A DNA stretch of 55,698 nucleotides from Paramesorhizobium leguminum (GCF_003217235.1 NZ_QJTF01000024.1:1-55698); one strand, 5' to 3'. Shown: positions 25,423 through 35,922, counted from the first letter of the stretch. Made by a program: numbers and translations. Notes: generated by a model from the sequence alone, not told the origin.

Positions 25423-27383
25423 GACCCGCCGCGTATTGGGTGCTCCCGCTGTTTATTTCCATCGGGGCGGCGGCGCTGCTTGGCCATGCGGCCATATCAT
25501 TGCTGCCGATGGCAAGCTGGCCCGCATTCCCCTTCGATCCGGACCGGATGACGACGCAGCAGATCATCCTTGCCTATGGTCTTTTTCCGAGAGCGGCGGT
25601 GGCGGTTCTGGCAGGGGCAGCGCTCGGTCTCGCCGGAGCGCTTCTCCAGCAACTTCTTCATAACCCGATCGCCGACCCGTCAACTTTAGGCGTCTCGTCG
25701 GGAGCACAGCTTGCCATTGTTGCCGCCACGCTGTTCTTTCCCTCGGTGCTGGACGGCCATCGTGAACTCGTCGCGCTCGGCGGCGCTGCAATAGCCGCCG
25801 GTATCGTCTTTTCGATTGGCTGGCGTCGCTCCTTCGATCCGGTCTCGATGGTCGTATCGGGGTTGCTGGTCGGCATCACTGCAAGCGCCTTGTCGGCGGC
25901 ACTGACGCTCTCCCAAGGGGAATATCTGATGTCGCTCGTCACATGGAATGGCGGCGCGCTCAGCCAGCAGGACTGGTCGGTTGCGCAACGGCTTGCCGTG
26001 GAACTTGTCATCGGCGGCGCAATCGCGCTTCTGCTGGCGCGCCCGCTCCATCTGCTCAGCCTTGGCGATACGGGCGCTCGTTCGCTCGGCATATCGCTCA
26101 CCTGGCTTAGGCTCGCGGTCTCATCGCTCGCCGTTTGCCTCGCAGCCGGTGTCGCGGCAAGCGTCGGGCTGGTCAGTTTCATCGGGCTCGCCGCGCCGAC
26201 GCTGGTCAGAAGCTGCGGCTTGCGGCGGCCCGTTGCCGTGCTTCTTGCCTCAGCTGCGGCTGGCGGGATACTGCTATGGTTCTGCGACGGCGTGGTGCAG
26301 TTGCTGGCGGCGACGACGAGTGAGACCTTCCCGACAGGGGCGATAACCGGGCTGCTCGGCGCTCCACTCCTGCTCTGGCTTCTCCCCAGGATAAGCATCG
26401 TCGCGGTTCCGCAGAACGGGGCGGTTTCGATCAACCGGCGGAGGCGCAGCGCGCTTGTCCTGCCCCTCATCCTGTTGCTGGCTGTGGCATCCATCGGACT
26501 TCTGATCGGAAAGATGGCGCATGGCTGGCAGATATTGCCGGCAACGGAAGTGCGCGATCTTCTCCCCCTGCGCTGGCCCCGGCTGCTCGCTGCGGCTGCG
26601 GCGGGCAGTCTTCTAGCCATGGCCGGCACGCTGCTTCAGCGCCTGACGGCCAATCCGATGGCGAGCCCGGAGGTCATCGGAGTGAGCGGCGGCGCCGGCA
26701 TCGGCTTTGCGGCGGCGATCACCATCTTCCCCGCCGCTGGCATGGCGGCGCTGTTCACCGGCGCCGGCCTTGGAGCGATATTGGTGATGGGCGTCGTGCT
26801 GCTCTATGCCAGTCAGAGGCACCTGGCGCCGGAGAGGCTTCTCCTTGCCGGCATCGCGGTCAGTTCATTCACGTCAGCCGTGCTGAGCGCGCTGCTGGCG
26901 GTCGGCGATCAGCGTTCCTGGCAGATATTGGCGTGGCTCGGCGGCTCGGCTTCGGCGGCGACGCCGGGCTCCGCCCTCATTCTTGCGATGCTCGCCTTAT
27001 TCGTGCTGGCAATCAGCCTCCTGCTCGCGCGCTGGCTTTCCGTATTGCCGCTGGGGCAAGCCGTTCCTCCCGCGCTCGGCGTGCCCCTGCGACCGGCGCG
27101 GCTTGCGATCATCCTAGTTGCAGGTTTGGCCACGGGCGCCGCTTCCATGCTGGTCGGTCCTTTAAGTTTCGTAGGCCTGATGGGCCCGCATATCGCCCTG
27201 AAAGCGGGCTTTGCCCGAGCGCAAGACCAAGTGCTCGCCGCCTGCCTGATCGGCGCTCTCCTGATGACGCTTGCCGATCTTGGCGCAAGGACGCTGACCT
27301 TCCCCTACGAGCTGCCGCTCGGCCTGTTCGCCGCCCTGGCGGGCGCGCCCTATCTTGCCTGGCTGATCGGGTGGCGGAAATAA
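25419..27383 (+). CDS. fhuB: FhuB-like fused siderophore permease (locus 1)
   Basis: This 654-residue inner-membrane permease is made of two FecCD units in tandem, as in E. coli FhuB. The first unit has ALGLAGALLQQLLHNPIADP and TLGVSSGAQLAIV; the second repeats the pattern as AMAGTLLQRLTANPMASPEV and IGVSGGAGIGFAAAI. Each half ends with a typical GLAAPTLVRSCGLRR or GLMGPHIALKAGF coupling region. The start is the TTG at 25419, forced by overlap with the FhuD-like stop (TTGA). No ATPase gene (FhuC) follows, so the transporter must borrow one encoded elsewhere. Confidence 0.9.
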   Translation: MRPAAYWVLPLFISIGAAALLGHAAISLLPMASWPAFPFDPDRMTTQQIILAYGLFPRAAVAVLAGAALGLAGALLQQLLHNPIADPSTLGVSSGAQLAIVAATLFFPSVLDGHRELVALGGAAIAAGIVFSIGWRRSFDPVSMVVSGLLVGITASALSAALTLSQGEYLMSLVTWNGGALSQQDWSVAQRLAVELVIGGAIALLLARPLHLLSLGDTGARSLGISLTWLRLAVSSLAVCLAAGVAASVGLVSFIGLAAPTLVRSCGLRRPVAVLLASAAAGGILLWFCDGVVQLLAATTSETFPTGAITGLLGAPLLLWLLPRISIVAVPQNGAVSINRRRRSALVLPLILLLAVASIGLLIGKMAHGWQILPATEVRDLLPLRWPRLLAAAAAGSLLAMAGTLLQRLTANPMASPEVIGVSGGAGIGFAAAITIFPAAGMAALFTGAGLGAILVMGVVLLYASQRHLAPERLLLAGIAVSSFTSAVLSALLAVGDQRSWQILAWLGGSASAATPGSALILAMLALFVLAISLLLARWLSVLPLGQAVPPALGVPLRPARLAIILVAGLATGAASMLVGPLSFVGLMGPHIALKAGFARAQDQVLAACLIGALLMTLADLGARTLTFPYELPLGLFAALAGAPYLAWLIGWRK

Positions 27384-27536
27384 CGGTCGGAATGATGTCT
27401 TCCTTCTCCGTCCCCGCCGGTCATCCTGACAATACCGTTCTTTATCTTTTCCTTATGTGGCCGCCGAACCATCCCAATCGATAATTGACTCGATGAGCGT
27501 GCATCATCCGGATCTCGAAAGATCTGGAGAATACCC

Positions 27537-27620
27537 GTGTCTGATTTTCTTTTTCTCGCGACCGGCATCGGCAGCCTTGCCGTCCTTGGCCTTTATGCTC
27601 GCGTACTGAGCCGGCTTTAG
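27537..27620 (+). CDS. 27-residue kdp leader membrane peptide
   Basis: This tiny reading frame starts with GTG at 27537 behind CTGGAGA (27524-27530) and encodes one membrane helix (FLFLATGIGSLAVLGLYARV) ending in LSRL. Similar 25-30 residue single-span peptides stand just before kdpF in many proteobacteria and usually go unannotated. Its stop lies 9 bp before the kdpF start, and kdpF's ribosome site AGGAGG begins at its last base. The product may be a small accessory subunit, or the frame may only couple translation into kdpF. The 153 bp upstream should hold the kdp promoter. Confidence 0.6.
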   Translation: MSDFLFLATGIGSLAVLGLYARVLSRL

Positions 27621-27629
27621 GAGGCTCCA

Positions 27630-27716
27630 ATGTTTGAAGCTCTCATTGGGCTTGCCGTCGCCATCGCGCTCGCGGCCTATCTCATCGTGACGCTCGTGCG
27701 CCCGGAGCGGTTCTAA
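27630..27716 (+). CDS. kdpF: KdpF, small subunit of the K+-transporting ATPase
   Basis: This 28-residue single-span peptide, [20 protein letters not shown] followed by TLVRPERF, has the length and C-terminal ending (hydrophobic helix, then R-P-E-[RK]-F) of KdpF, which stabilises the KdpABC complex. A strong AGGAGG lies at 27620-27625. It is followed 25 bp later by kdpA. It is easily missed because of its size. Confidence 0.9.
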   Translation: MFEALIGLAVAIALAAYLIVTLVRPERF

Positions 27717-27741
27717 CCGCTCCCTTCCTCGGAGAATTATC

Positions 27742-29451
27742 ATGTCCGTTATCGGCTGGCTGCAGATCGGCCTGCTTTTTGTCGCCGTCCTCCTCGTCAT
27801 CAAGCCACTCGGGCTTTATATGGCGCGGGTCTTTTCCGGCGAGCGCACTATCTTTTCGCCTGTTTTCGCTCCCGTCGAGCATGGCCTCTATAAGGCCGCT
27901 GGCATCGATCCGGCAAGGGAGCAGGGCTGGCTCGTCTATGCGCTTTCGATGCTTGTCTTCAGCGTCGCGGGTTTTGCGCTCCTCTATGCCATTTTGAGGC
28001 TGCAGGCGTTCTTGCCCTTGAACCCGCAAGGCTTCGGCAATGTGCCGCCGGATCTGGCGTTCAACACCGCCGTCAGCTTCGTCACCAACACCAATTGGCA
28101 GAATTATGCGGGCGAGACGACGATGAGTCATCTCAGCCAGATGATGGGCCTCAATGTTCAAAACTTCGTCTCGGCCGCCACCGGCATTGCCATCGCGCTA
28201 GCGGTCACGCGGGCCTTCGCGCGTTCCGCCGTCTCGACAATCGGCAATTTCTGGGTCGATCTTACCCGCGCGACGCTCTATGTGCTCCTGCCGCTCGCCA
28301 TCGTCGTGGCGCTCGCCTTCGTGGCGATGGGCCTGCCGCAGACGCTGAGCGCATCCGTCGATGCAACCACGCTCGAAGGCGCCAGGCAGACGATTGCGCT
28401 TGGCCCGGTCGCCAGCCAGGAGGCCATCAAGCAGCTTGGCACCAATGGCGGCGGGTTCTTCAACGTCAATGCCGCGCATCCGTTCGAAAACCCGACGGCG
28501 CTTTCGAACTATCTCAACATCTTCGCGATGCTGTCCATCTCGGCGGCGCTGCTCTACACTTTCGGCCAGCTCGTCGGCAATCGCCGCCAGGGCTGGGCCT
28601 TCATCGCTGTAACCGCGATCTTCCTGATTGCCGGTTCTGGAATCGTCTATTGGGCAGAAACGCAGGGCAATCCGATCCTGTCCGCGCAAGGCCTCGATCC
28701 GGCGCTCGGCAATATGGAGGGCAAGGAGGTCCGCTTCGGGCAGGCGATGACGGCGCTCTACGCCACGGTCACGACCGGTCTTTCCGATGGCGGCGTCAAC
28801 GGCATGCACGGCTCGTTCACCGGGCTTGGCGGTCTCGTTCCGATGTTCCTGATCCAGCTCGGCGAAGTTCTGCCGGGCGGCGTTGGCTCAGGGCTCTACG
28901 GCATGATCGTCTTTACGATCCTCGCCGTCTTCGTGGCCGGGCTCATGGTCGGGCGCACGCCGGAACTGCTCGGCAAGAAGATCGAAGCGCGCGAGATGAA
29001 ATTCGCGATGTTGGCCGTGCTGATCCTGCCGCTCGTCATCCTCGGTTTCACCGCCGTTTCCGCTGTCCTGCCCGTGGCGGTCGCCAGCATAGGCACACCC
29101 GGCCCGCACGGGCTGTCGGAAATCCTCTATGCCTACACATCCGCCGCAGGCAATAACGGCTCGGCCTTCGGCGGCCTCTCCGGCAACACGCCCTGGTACA
29201 ACACGACGCTGGGTATCGCGATGCTGCTTGGCCGTTTCGCCTATGCCGTTCCGGTGCTGGCCATTGCCGGCTCCATTGCCGCCAAGACGCGTGCCCCGGC
29301 CTCGAAGGGAACTTTCCCGACCGACACGCCGCTCTTCGTCGGCCTGCTCATCGGCATCATCCTCATTCTCGGCGGGCTCCAGTTCTTCCCGGCGCTCGCG
29401 CTCGGTCCGATCATCGAGCATTTCGCCATGCTCGCGGGCCAGACTTTTTAA
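27742..29451 (+). CDS. kdpA: KdpA, K+-binding channel-like subunit
   Basis: This 569-residue inner-membrane subunit binds and translocates K+; E. coli KdpA has 557 residues. It has four repeated channel-like units of the superfamily of K+ transporters: [39 protein letters not shown] (the TNGGG selectivity region), [20 protein letters not shown] and [20 protein letters not shown]. The order, lengths and ribosome site (TCGGAGA) leave little doubt. kdpB follows 12 bp later. Confidence 0.97.
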   Translation: MSVIGWLQIGLLFVAVLLVIKPLGLYMARVFSGERTIFSPVFAPVEHGLYKAAGIDPAREQGWLVYALSMLVFSVAGFALLYAILRLQAFLPLNPQGFGNVPPDLAFNTAVSFVTNTNWQNYAGETTMSHLSQMMGLNVQNFVSAATGIAIALAVTRAFARSAVSTIGNFWVDLTRATLYVLLPLAIVVALAFVAMGLPQTLSASVDATTLEGARQTIALGPVASQEAIKQLGTNGGGFFNVNAAHPFENPTALSNYLNIFAMLSISAALLYTFGQLVGNRRQGWAFIAVTAIFLIAGSGIVYWAETQGNPILSAQGLDPALGNMEGKEVRFGQAMTALYATVTTGLSDGGVNGMHGSFTGLGGLVPMFLIQLGEVLPGGVGSGLYGMIVFTILAVFVAGLMVGRTPELLGKKIEAREMKFAMLAVLILPLVILGFTAVSAVLPVAVASIGTPGPHGLSEILYAYTSAAGNNGSAFGGLSGNTPWYNTTLGIAMLLGRFAYAVPVLAIAGSIAAKTRAPASKGTFPTDTPLFVGLLIGIILILGGLQFFPALALGPIIEHFAMLAGQTF

Positions 29452-29463
29452 GGAACTCAGCTC

Positions 29464-31506
29464 ATGTCCCATAAACCCGTCGCACCCGGCCTGTTCGACC
29501 CGTCGATCCTCGTTCCGGCCATCAAAGGCGCCTTCGTCAAGCTCGACCCGCGCCAACTTATCCGCAATCCGGTGATCTTCGTGACCGAGATGGTGGCGGC
29601 GCTTGTGAGCGTCTTCTTCATCCGCGACCTCGTTTCCGCAGGTGGGGATCCGCTCTTTTCGGGCCAGATCGCCGCGTGGCTCTGGTTCACCGTGCTCTTC
29701 GCGACATTCGCGGAAGCCGTGGCCGAAGGGCGCGGCAAGGCGCAGGCCGATAGCCTTCGCCGCACCAAATCGGAACTGACCGCCCGCAAGCTCGCGTCGC
29801 AAAATTCGCGCGAGACCGAAGCGATACCGGCGACGATGCTGAAGGTCGGCGATCTCGTTCTCGTCGAGGCGGGCGAGTTGATCCCCGGCGATGGCGAGGT
29901 CATCGAAGGCGTGGCTTCGGTCAACGAAAGCGCGATTACCGGCGAATCCGCGCCTGTCATTCGCGAAGCGGGCGGCGACCGCTCCGCCGTAACCGGTGGT
30001 ACGCAGGTTCTTTCCGACTGGATCAAGGTCCGCATCACCGTCGCTCCCGGTTCCACTTTCGTCGATCGCATGATCGCGCTGATCGAGGGCGCGCAGCGTC
30101 AGAAGACGCCGAACGAGATCGCGCTGTCGATCCTGCTTTCCGGCCTGACGCTGATTTTCCTCATTGCCGTGGTCACGCTCTGGGGGCTTGCCGGTTATTC
30201 CGCAACCGTACTCTCGGTTACGGTGCTGGCGGCGCTGCTTGTGACACTCATCCCGACCACCATCGGCGGACTGCTCTCCGCCATCGGCATCGCCGGCATG
30301 GACCGGCTGGTGCGTTTCAACGTCATCGCCACGTCCGGCCGCGCGGTCGAAGCGGCGGGGGACGTGGACACGCTGCTGCTCGACAAGACCGGCACGATCA
30401 CCTTCGGCAACCGCATGGCCAGCGATTTCCTGCCCGTACCTGAGGTTACGCAGGAGGAGCTTAGCCATGCCGCGCTGCTGGCAAGCCTCGCGGACGAAAC
30501 ACCCGAAGGCCGCTCGATTGTGGCGCTGGCCACGGGAGAGTTCAGTCGCAAGGCGCCTGACGTCGAGATGGACACGGTCGTGCCCTTTGCCGCGGAAACC
30601 CGGCTTTCCGGCGTCGATCATGCCGGCCGCCGTCTGCGCAAGGGCGCGGTGGATTCAGTGCTGAAATTTGCAGGCCTCACCGATTACACGGTTCCGGCCG
30701 CCTTCAGGCAGTCGGTCGAGCGGGTCGCCCGCACCGGCGGCACGCCGTTGGCCGTTGCCGACGGCAACCGGCTGCTTGGCGTTATCCACCTGAAGGACAT
30801 CGTCAAGCCTGATATCAAGGAACGTTTCGCTGCCTTGCGCGCCATGGGCATCCGCACCGTGATGGTGACGGGCGACAACCCGATCACCGCGGCGGCAATC
30901 GCCTCGGAGGCCGGTGTCGATGATTTCCTCGCCGAAGCGACGCCGGAGGACAAGCTCGGCTATATCCGCAAGGAACAGAAAGGCGGACGGCTTATCGCCA
31001 TGTGCGGCGATGGCACCAACGACGCGCCGGCGCTGGCGCAGGCTGACGTGGGCGTTGCGATGCAGACCGGAACCCAGGCTGCCCGCGAGGCCGCCAACAT
31101 GGTCGACCTCGATTCCAGCCCGACGAAGCTGATCGAGATCGTCGAGATCGGCAAGCAACTCCTGATGACGCGCGGCTCGCTTACCACCTTCTCCATCGCC
31201 AATGATGTGGCGAAGTATTTCGCCATCATCCCGGCGCTGTTCATAACCACGTACCCGGCGCTCGGTGCCCTCAACGTCATGGGGCTGGCTTCGCCTCAGT
31301 CAGCCATTCTTTCAGCCGTTATCTTCAACGCGCTGATCATCATTGCGCTCATTCCATTGGCGTTGAAGGGCATCAAATATCGCCCCGTCGGCGCGGCTGC
31401 CCTGCTACGCCGCAATCTCCTGGTTTACGGCCTTGGCGGCCTGATCCTGCCCTTCGCCGGGATCAAGCTGATCGATCTTGCCGTTTCAACTCTCAATCTG
31501 GTGTGA
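29464..31506 (+). CDS. kdpB: KdpB, catalytic P-type ATPase subunit
   Basis: This 680-residue P-type ATPase drives K+ uptake. The phosphorylation motif [14 protein letters not shown] puts the aspartate at residue 307, the same number as in E. coli KdpB. The actuator TGES loop ([10 protein letters not shown]), the hinge motif [14 protein letters not shown] and the [17 protein letters not shown] Mg-binding motif are intact. A degenerate unwound-helix motif [14 protein letters not shown] is typical of Kdp. It sits between kdpA and kdpC. Confidence 0.97.
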   Translation: MSHKPVAPGLFDPSILVPAIKGAFVKLDPRQLIRNPVIFVTEMVAALVSVFFIRDLVSAGGDPLFSGQIAAWLWFTVLFATFAEAVAEGRGKAQADSLRRTKSELTARKLASQNSRETEAIPATMLKVGDLVLVEAGELIPGDGEVIEGVASVNESAITGESAPVIREAGGDRSAVTGGTQVLSDWIKVRITVAPGSTFVDRMIALIEGAQRQKTPNEIALSILLSGLTLIFLIAVVTLWGLAGYSATVLSVTVLAALLVTLIPTTIGGLLSAIGIAGMDRLVRFNVIATSGRAVEAAGDVDTLLLDKTGTITFGNRMASDFLPVPEVTQEELSHAALLASLADETPEGRSIVALATGEFSRKAPDVEMDTVVPFAAETRLSGVDHAGRRLRKGAVDSVLKFAGLTDYTVPAAFRQSVERVARTGGTPLAVADGNRLLGVIHLKDIVKPDIKERFAALRAMGIRTVMVTGDNPITAAAIASEAGVDDFLAEATPEDKLGYIRKEQKGGRLIAMCGDGTNDAPALAQADVGVAMQTGTQAAREAANMVDLDSSPTKLIEIVEIGKQLLMTRGSLTTFSIANDVAKYFAIIPALFITTYPALGALNVMGLASPQSAILSAVIFNALIIIALIPLALKGIKYRPVGAAALLRRNLLVYGLGGLILPFAGIKLIDLAVSTLNLV

Positions 31507-31508
31507 TC

Positions 31509-32090
31509 ATGCTTCAACAACTCCGCCCTGCAATCGTTTTGACACTGGCACTGACAGTCATTACCGGGCTCGCCTATCCCCTGCTGATCACCGGTGTGGC
31601 GCAAACGGTGATGCCGTCGCAGGCCAATGGCAGCCTCATCCGCGAAGACGGCGCCGTCATCGGCTCCGAACTGATCGGGCAGAACTTCACGTCGGACAAA
31701 TATTTCTGGCCACGCCCATCGGCGACGGGGCCGGAACCGTACAATGCCAGCGCATCTGGTGGCTCCAACCTCGGCACCACCTCCGCCAAGCTGAAGGAGC
31801 GCGTTGCCGCCGACATCGAACGGCTGCGCGCTGCAGGCGTAGCGGGGGAAATTCCCGCCGATGCCGGAACGGCTTCAGGTTCCGGCCTCGACCCGGATAT
31901 CTCGCCGGAATTCGCAAAGGCTCAAATTGCCCGCGTCGCCAAGGCGCGCGGCTTGCCGGAGACCCAGGTCGCCGCTCTGGTTGAGAGCACGATGGAAGGC
32001 CGTCTATTGGGCATCATAGGCGAGCCTCGCGTCAATGTGCTAAGACTGAACCTCGTTTTGGATACTGCAAAGGCTGAACCGAAACCTTGA
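31509..32090 (+). CDS. kdpC: KdpC, periplasmic/anchoring subunit
   Basis: This 193-residue subunit has one N-terminal helix ([20 protein letters not shown]) and a periplasmic domain with the family marks [26 protein letters not shown] and SGGSNLG, ending in [12 protein letters not shown]. The start ATG at 31509 lies 2 bp after the kdpB stop; an in-frame GTG 6 bp earlier overlaps kdpB. Its stop shares a base with the start of kdpD (TGATG). KdpC is thought to raise ATP affinity or K+ binding in the complex. Confidence 0.95.
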   Translation: MLQQLRPAIVLTLALTVITGLAYPLLITGVAQTVMPSQANGSLIREDGAVIGSELIGQNFTSDKYFWPRPSATGPEPYNASASGGSNLGTTSAKLKERVAADIERLRAAGVAGEIPADAGTASGSGLDPDISPEFAKAQIARVAKARGLPETQVAALVESTMEGRLLGIIGEPRVNVLRLNLVLDTAKAEPKP

Positions 32091-34771
32091 TGGCTGACCG
32101 CGACCCGACGAACCGCCCCGACCCCGATGCCCTGCTGGCGCTGGCCGAACAGGACCGGCGGGGGAAGCTTACGGTTTTTCTGGGCGCGGCCCCTGGTGTA
32201 GGAAAAACCTACGCCATGCTGATGCGCGCGCAGCGTTTGAGGCAAGAGGGCATCGACATCGTCATCGGCCTTGTCGAAACCCACGGGCGCAGTGAAACGG
32301 CTGCCCTGCTTCACGGGCTGGAGGTTCTGCCGCGCCGGGAGGTGATTCATAACGGAAAGTGCCTCCAGGAATTCGATCTGGATAGCGCGCTGGCGCGGCG
32401 CCCACGCATTATCATCGTCGATGAGCTTGCGCATACCAATCTGGGAGAGGTCCGTCATCCCAAGCGCTATCAGGATATCGAGGAACTCATCGACGCCGGC
32501 ATCGATGTCTGGACGGCGCTCAACATCCAGCATCTGGAAAGCCTATCGGATGTTGTCGCACAGATCGCCGGGGTGCCCGTGCGGGAACGTATTCCCGATA
32601 CCGTGCTCAAGCGCGCCGACGACGTGCTTCTGGTGGATCTGCCACCAGCTGAGCTGATCGAGCGGCTGAAAGAAGGAAAGGTCTATCTGCCTGACAATGC
32701 CAGGCGCGCCACCGACCGTTTCTTCCGGCTGGGCAATCTTACGGCTCTGCGCGAACTGGCTCTCAGGCGCACCGCCGACCGGGTCGATGACCAGATGGTC
32801 GACTATTTGCGCCAGAATGCCATCGAAGGCCCTTGGGCGACGGGCGAAAGGCTCCTTGTCTGTGTAGGCCCCGATCCGCTGTCGGAAAAGGTTGTGAGGA
32901 CGGCTGCCAGGCTCGCATCCGGCCTTAACGCCGACTGGATTGTCGTGTCGGTGGAGCATGTGGAGGCGGCGCCTAAAAGCAGCGAAGGACTGCGGCAGCT
33001 TGATGAGACTCTTCGCCTCGCCGAACAATTGGGCGCGGAAACACGTCGCATAACCGGGAGTGATTTTGTCGAGGAGATACTGAAGCTCGCCCGGCGGGAA
33101 CACGCCACGCAGATCGTCATCGGCGCGCGGCGCGACCGTTTGCCTTATCGGCTCTTCCGCCGCTCTCTCGCTGACGCCCTGGCGGCACGGGTCCCGGGAA
33201 TCGGTATCCATCTCGTCACCGATAAGTGCGACGCCGCTTCAAAACCAAAGGCGAGGCGCGGCAAAAGGGTCCTTGCCGCCGGTAGCGCCCGCGCGCTTGC
33301 TATCGCCATAGCATCCGTCACCGTGGCAACCGCGCTGGGACTGGGACTCGACCGGTTCCTCCCGCTGCAGAACATTTCGCTGCTCTATATGCTGGCCGTG
33401 CTCGTCTCGGCGGCTTATGCCGGCTATCTCGCGGCCATTTCAGCGGCGATCATATCGGCCCTGGCCTATAATTTCTGTTTCATCGAGCCGGTCGGTACCT
33501 TCACCATCGCCAAGCCGCACGAGGTCTTCGCGCTCTTCATCTTCCTCGCCGCCGCGATGCTTGCCGGGGGGCTCGCCTCGCGCGTCCGCGAACAGGCTAC
33601 GACCGCGCGGCGGCGGGCGGCGGCGGCGCAGGCGCTTTACGATTTCTCCCGCAAACTCTCCGGCGCCGCCAAGGCGGAGGACGTGCTCTGGGCAGCGGTA
33701 AACCAGATGCATACGACCTTCCGGCGCAGCGCGGTGTTGCTACTGCCGAAAGATGGCGACGTCGCCGTGATGGCGGCCTGGCCGCCGGACACCGAACTAA
33801 GCGTCACCGATATGACCGCCGCCCGCTGGGCCTTCGAAAAGAAGGAAGCGGCCGGGAACGACACCGGCACGCTGCCGAACAGCCCATTTCAGTTCAGGCC
33901 GCTGAAAAGCCCGCAAGGCATCGCCGGCGTGTGCGGATTTTTACAGGACGGCAAGCCGCTGGAGCCGGATGAGGAACGCCTTCTCTCGGCGGTTCTCGAC
34001 CAGACCGCAATCGCAATCGACCGGGCGCGGCTTTCACGCGAAAGTCTCGATCAGGCCGCACGGCTGGAGGGGGAGAAATTCCGCGCCGCGCTGCTTTCCT
34101 CACTCTCCCACGATCTTCGAACGCCGCTGGCGACGATCACCGGAGCGGTGACGACTTTGCGCCAGTTCGGCGAGCGGATGTCTCTTGAGAGCCGCGACGA
34201 TCTTTTGAAATCGATCGAGGAGGAGGGGGACAGGCTCATGCGGTTTGTCGCCAATCTGCTCGACATGACCCGTATCGAGGCCGGAACGATCAATGCCCGG
34301 CGTGACTGGGTGGATGTTGCCGATGTTGTGCACGGGGCTGTCGAGCGGGCGCGAAAATATTTCCCCGGCCGCGTCTTCGAGACGAGCCTTTCCCCCGATC
34401 TGCCGTTGATGCGCGGCGACGGCGTGCTTTTGGGTCAGGTGCTGTTTAACCTGCTCGATAACGCCAACCGGTTCGGCGGCGATGAGCCGGTCAGCATCTA
34501 TGCGCGGCGGCATGAGGACGAGATCGTGGTCTCCGTGACCGATCTTGGCAAAGGCATCCCGCCAGCCGATCTTGGCCATGTTTTCGATAGATTCTTCCGG
34601 AAAGGAAAACCCGATGGTCGCTCGCCCGGTATGGGCCTTGGCCTCTCGATAGCCAAGGGTTTCGTCGAGGCGATGGGCGGGCGCATCAAGGCGGAGAGTC
34701 CGGCGTGGAAGCGTCGCGGCACACGTATGACCATGCGGTTTCCTGTTGCCGAGACCAAGGAGCGCCGATGA
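32090..34771 (+). CDS. kdpD: KdpD, K+ limitation sensor histidine kinase
   Basis: This sensor kinase of about 893 residues has the full Kdp architecture. An N-terminal KdpD domain carries a Walker A-like FLGAAPGVGKTYAML and IIIVDELAHTNLGEVRHPKR, and is followed by a universal-stress-protein domain (ATQIVIGARRDRLPYRLFR). Four membrane helices lie around residues 405-500 (NISLLYMLAVLVSAAYAGYL), then a GAF-like region. The phosphoacceptor block is LLSSLSHDLRTPLATITGAV (His near residue 673), and the ATPase lobe has LLDNANRF, DLGKGIPP and GMGLGLSIAKGF. It is coupled to kdpE by an ATGA overlap. Confidence 0.95.
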   Translation: MADRDPTNRPDPDALLALAEQDRRGKLTVFLGAAPGVGKTYAMLMRAQRLRQEGIDIVIGLVETHGRSETAALLHGLEVLPRREVIHNGKCLQEFDLDSALARRPRIIIVDELAHTNLGEVRHPKRYQDIEELIDAGIDVWTALNIQHLESLSDVVAQIAGVPVRERIPDTVLKRADDVLLVDLPPAELIERLKEGKVYLPDNARRATDRFFRLGNLTALRELALRRTADRVDDQMVDYLRQNAIEGPWATGERLLVCVGPDPLSEKVVRTAARLASGLNADWIVVSVEHVEAAPKSSEGLRQLDETLRLAEQLGAETRRITGSDFVEEILKLARREHATQIVIGARRDRLPYRLFRRSLADALAARVPGIGIHLVTDKCDAASKPKARRGKRVLAAGSARALAIAIASVTVATALGLGLDRFLPLQNISLLYMLAVLVSAAYAGYLAAISAAIISALAYNFCFIEPVGTFTIAKPHEVFALFIFLAAAMLAGGLASRVREQATTARRRAAAAQALYDFSRKLSGAAKAEDVLWAAVNQMHTTFRRSAVLLLPKDGDVAVMAAWPPDTELSVTDMTAARWAFEKKEAAGNDTGTLPNSPFQFRPLKSPQGIAGVCGFLQDGKPLEPDEERLLSAVLDQTAIAIDRARLSRESLDQAARLEGEKFRAALLSSLSHDLRTPLATITGAVTTLRQFGERMSLESRDDLLKSIEEEGDRLMRFVANLLDMTRIEAGTINARRDWVDVADVVHGAVERARKYFPGRVFETSLSPDLPLMRGDGVLLGQVLFNLLDNANRFGGDEPVSIYARRHEDEIVVSVTDLGKGIPPADLGHVFDRFFRKGKPDGRSPGMGLGLSIAKGFVEAMGGRIKAESPAWKRRGTRMTMRFPVAETKERR

Positions 34772-35460
34772 CGACCGAACGCATACTTGTCGTGGATGAC
34801 GAACCGCAAATCCAACGGTTCCTTCGTCCCGCGCTTATCGCCGCAGGCTATGAAGTGCTGGAGGCGGAAAACGGTACGCAGGCCCTCAAGGCAGCCGCGA
34901 CGGCGGCACCCGACATCGTTATCCTCGATCTCGGCCTTCCCGACATGGACGGTAAGGATGTGGTCGCCAATATCCGGGCCTGGTCACAGGTGCCGATCAT
35001 CATCCTTTCGGCGCGCGACCGGGAAAGTGAAAAGATCGCCGCGCTCGACCTGGGCGCTGATGATTATATCGAAAAACCTTTCAGAATCGGGGAGCTGACC
35101 GCGCGCATCCGCGCGGCGTTGCGCCATCGCATCCAGATGGAGGGAGGTCAGGCGCAGCTCATCGCCGATGGCCTCTCTATCGATATCGTCAAGCGTATCG
35201 TGACCCGCGACGGTGAGGCATTGCGGCTGACGCCAAAGGAATATGACCTCCTGGTCATGCTGGCGCGCCATGCGGGCCGCGTGGTCACGCACAGGACGCT
35301 TTTAACTTCGATATGGGGGGCGGCGCATGGCGATGATTTGCATTACTTAAGGGTCTTCATCGGCCAGTTGCGCGGCAAGATCGAACGCGATCCCGGTAAT
35401 CCGAAGGTTGTGCGCACCGAACCGGGGGTCGGTTATCGGTTCGTCGGCGACGAAGACTGA
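34768..35460 (+). CDS. kdpE: KdpE, response regulator of the kdp operon
   Basis: This 230-residue OmpR/PhoB-type regulator has a receiver domain with acidic pocket DDE (residues 10-12), phosphoacceptor Asp54 in VILDLGLPDMDG and a conserved Lys in DYIEKPF. The winged-helix C-terminal domain contains LRLTPKEYDLLVMLARHAGR and ends VRTEPGVGYRFVG. The ATG at 34768 overlaps the kdpD stop by 4 bp; a longer in-frame opening exists but has no support. A kdpE cistron directly after kdpD is standard. It precedes the lanthipeptide locus by 275 bp. Confidence 0.95.
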   Translation: MTTERILVVDDEPQIQRFLRPALIAAGYEVLEAENGTQALKAAATAAPDIVILDLGLPDMDGKDVVANIRAWSQVPIIILSARDRESEKIAALDLGADDYIEKPFRIGELTARIRAALRHRIQMEGGQAQLIADGLSIDIVKRIVTRDGEALRLTPKEYDLLVMLARHAGRVVTHRTLLTSIWGAAHGDDLHYLRVFIGQLRGKIERDPGNPKVVRTEPGVGYRFVGDED

Positions 35461-35580
35461 GAGGGCGTCAAGACCGCCATTACATGCTTCCACATCCATG
35501 GGCAGTTCATCCGCAAGGGCGCATTATTAAAACCATATATTCGCCATTGTTCGGTCCGATTCATTAATGAAGATGGTTTC

Positions 35581-35647
35581 CCCTTTCATAGTAAAGGGTA
35601 TGTCTCCGCCGCACTATCCGGAGCGAAGTATCCGGTCCTGCGGCGGA
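35581..35647 (+). promoter_or_regulatory. Two nested inverted repeats upstream of the lanthipeptide locus
   Basis: CCCTTT-N6-AAAGGG (35581-35598) is followed by a longer stem TCCGCCGCA (35605-35613) / TGCGGCGGA (35639-35647), whose loop holds a direct repeat TATCCGG (35615-35621 and 35629-35635). The region lies between kdpE and the first precursor gene. It may end the kdp message, bind a regulator, or both. No U-tract follows, so a classical terminator is not certain. Confidence 0.45.
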
Positions 35648-35735
35648 ATAATGTGCGTGTACTGTGTCGTTTACTCACCGACACCGACGTATCGGCGAAT
35701 AACGCACGATCACGCCCGAGAAACGGAGTAAAAAA

Positions 35736-35903
35736 ATGATCTCGAACACTTTCAACAGACAGTTGGCTGCAAGCGTCATTGGGCGCCGCATGCAGATTGA
35801 AACAAACAATGCGCTCTGCAGCGATGGTTGTAGCACGGGATGTACAGAGGCGGGGCGTTGCCATCAGGCCAGGATTGGTGAGGCGAACAAAGCGTCCTCA
35901 TGA
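35736..35903 (+). CDS. Lanthipeptide precursor peptide 1
   Basis: This 55-residue peptide is preceded by CGGAG ten bases before the ATG. Its first 28 residues share 16 identities without gaps with the second small gene: MIS--FN--LA--VIGRR-----NN-LC. The C-terminal part has Cys at 28, 32, 36 and 42 with Ser29, Ser33, Thr34, Thr37, Ser54 and Ser55, a composition suited to thioether rings. A LanM synthetase gene 0.8 kb downstream on the same strand makes a class II lanthipeptide precursor the best reading. There is no double-glycine leader cleavage motif, so where the leader ends is unknown; the shared block stops around residue 28. No homologue is known to me. Confidence 0.78.
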   Translation: MISNTFNRQLAASVIGRRMQIETNNALCSDGCSTGCTEAGRCHQARIGEANKASS

Positions 35904-35922
35904 ATCTTGAGTGTCTAGGGTG

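Noticed and set aside
28888-30621. A 577-codon open frame antisense to kdpA and kdpB
   Set aside because: It spans two well-identified genes, is very rich in Arg/Asp/His/Gly, and has no domain signs.
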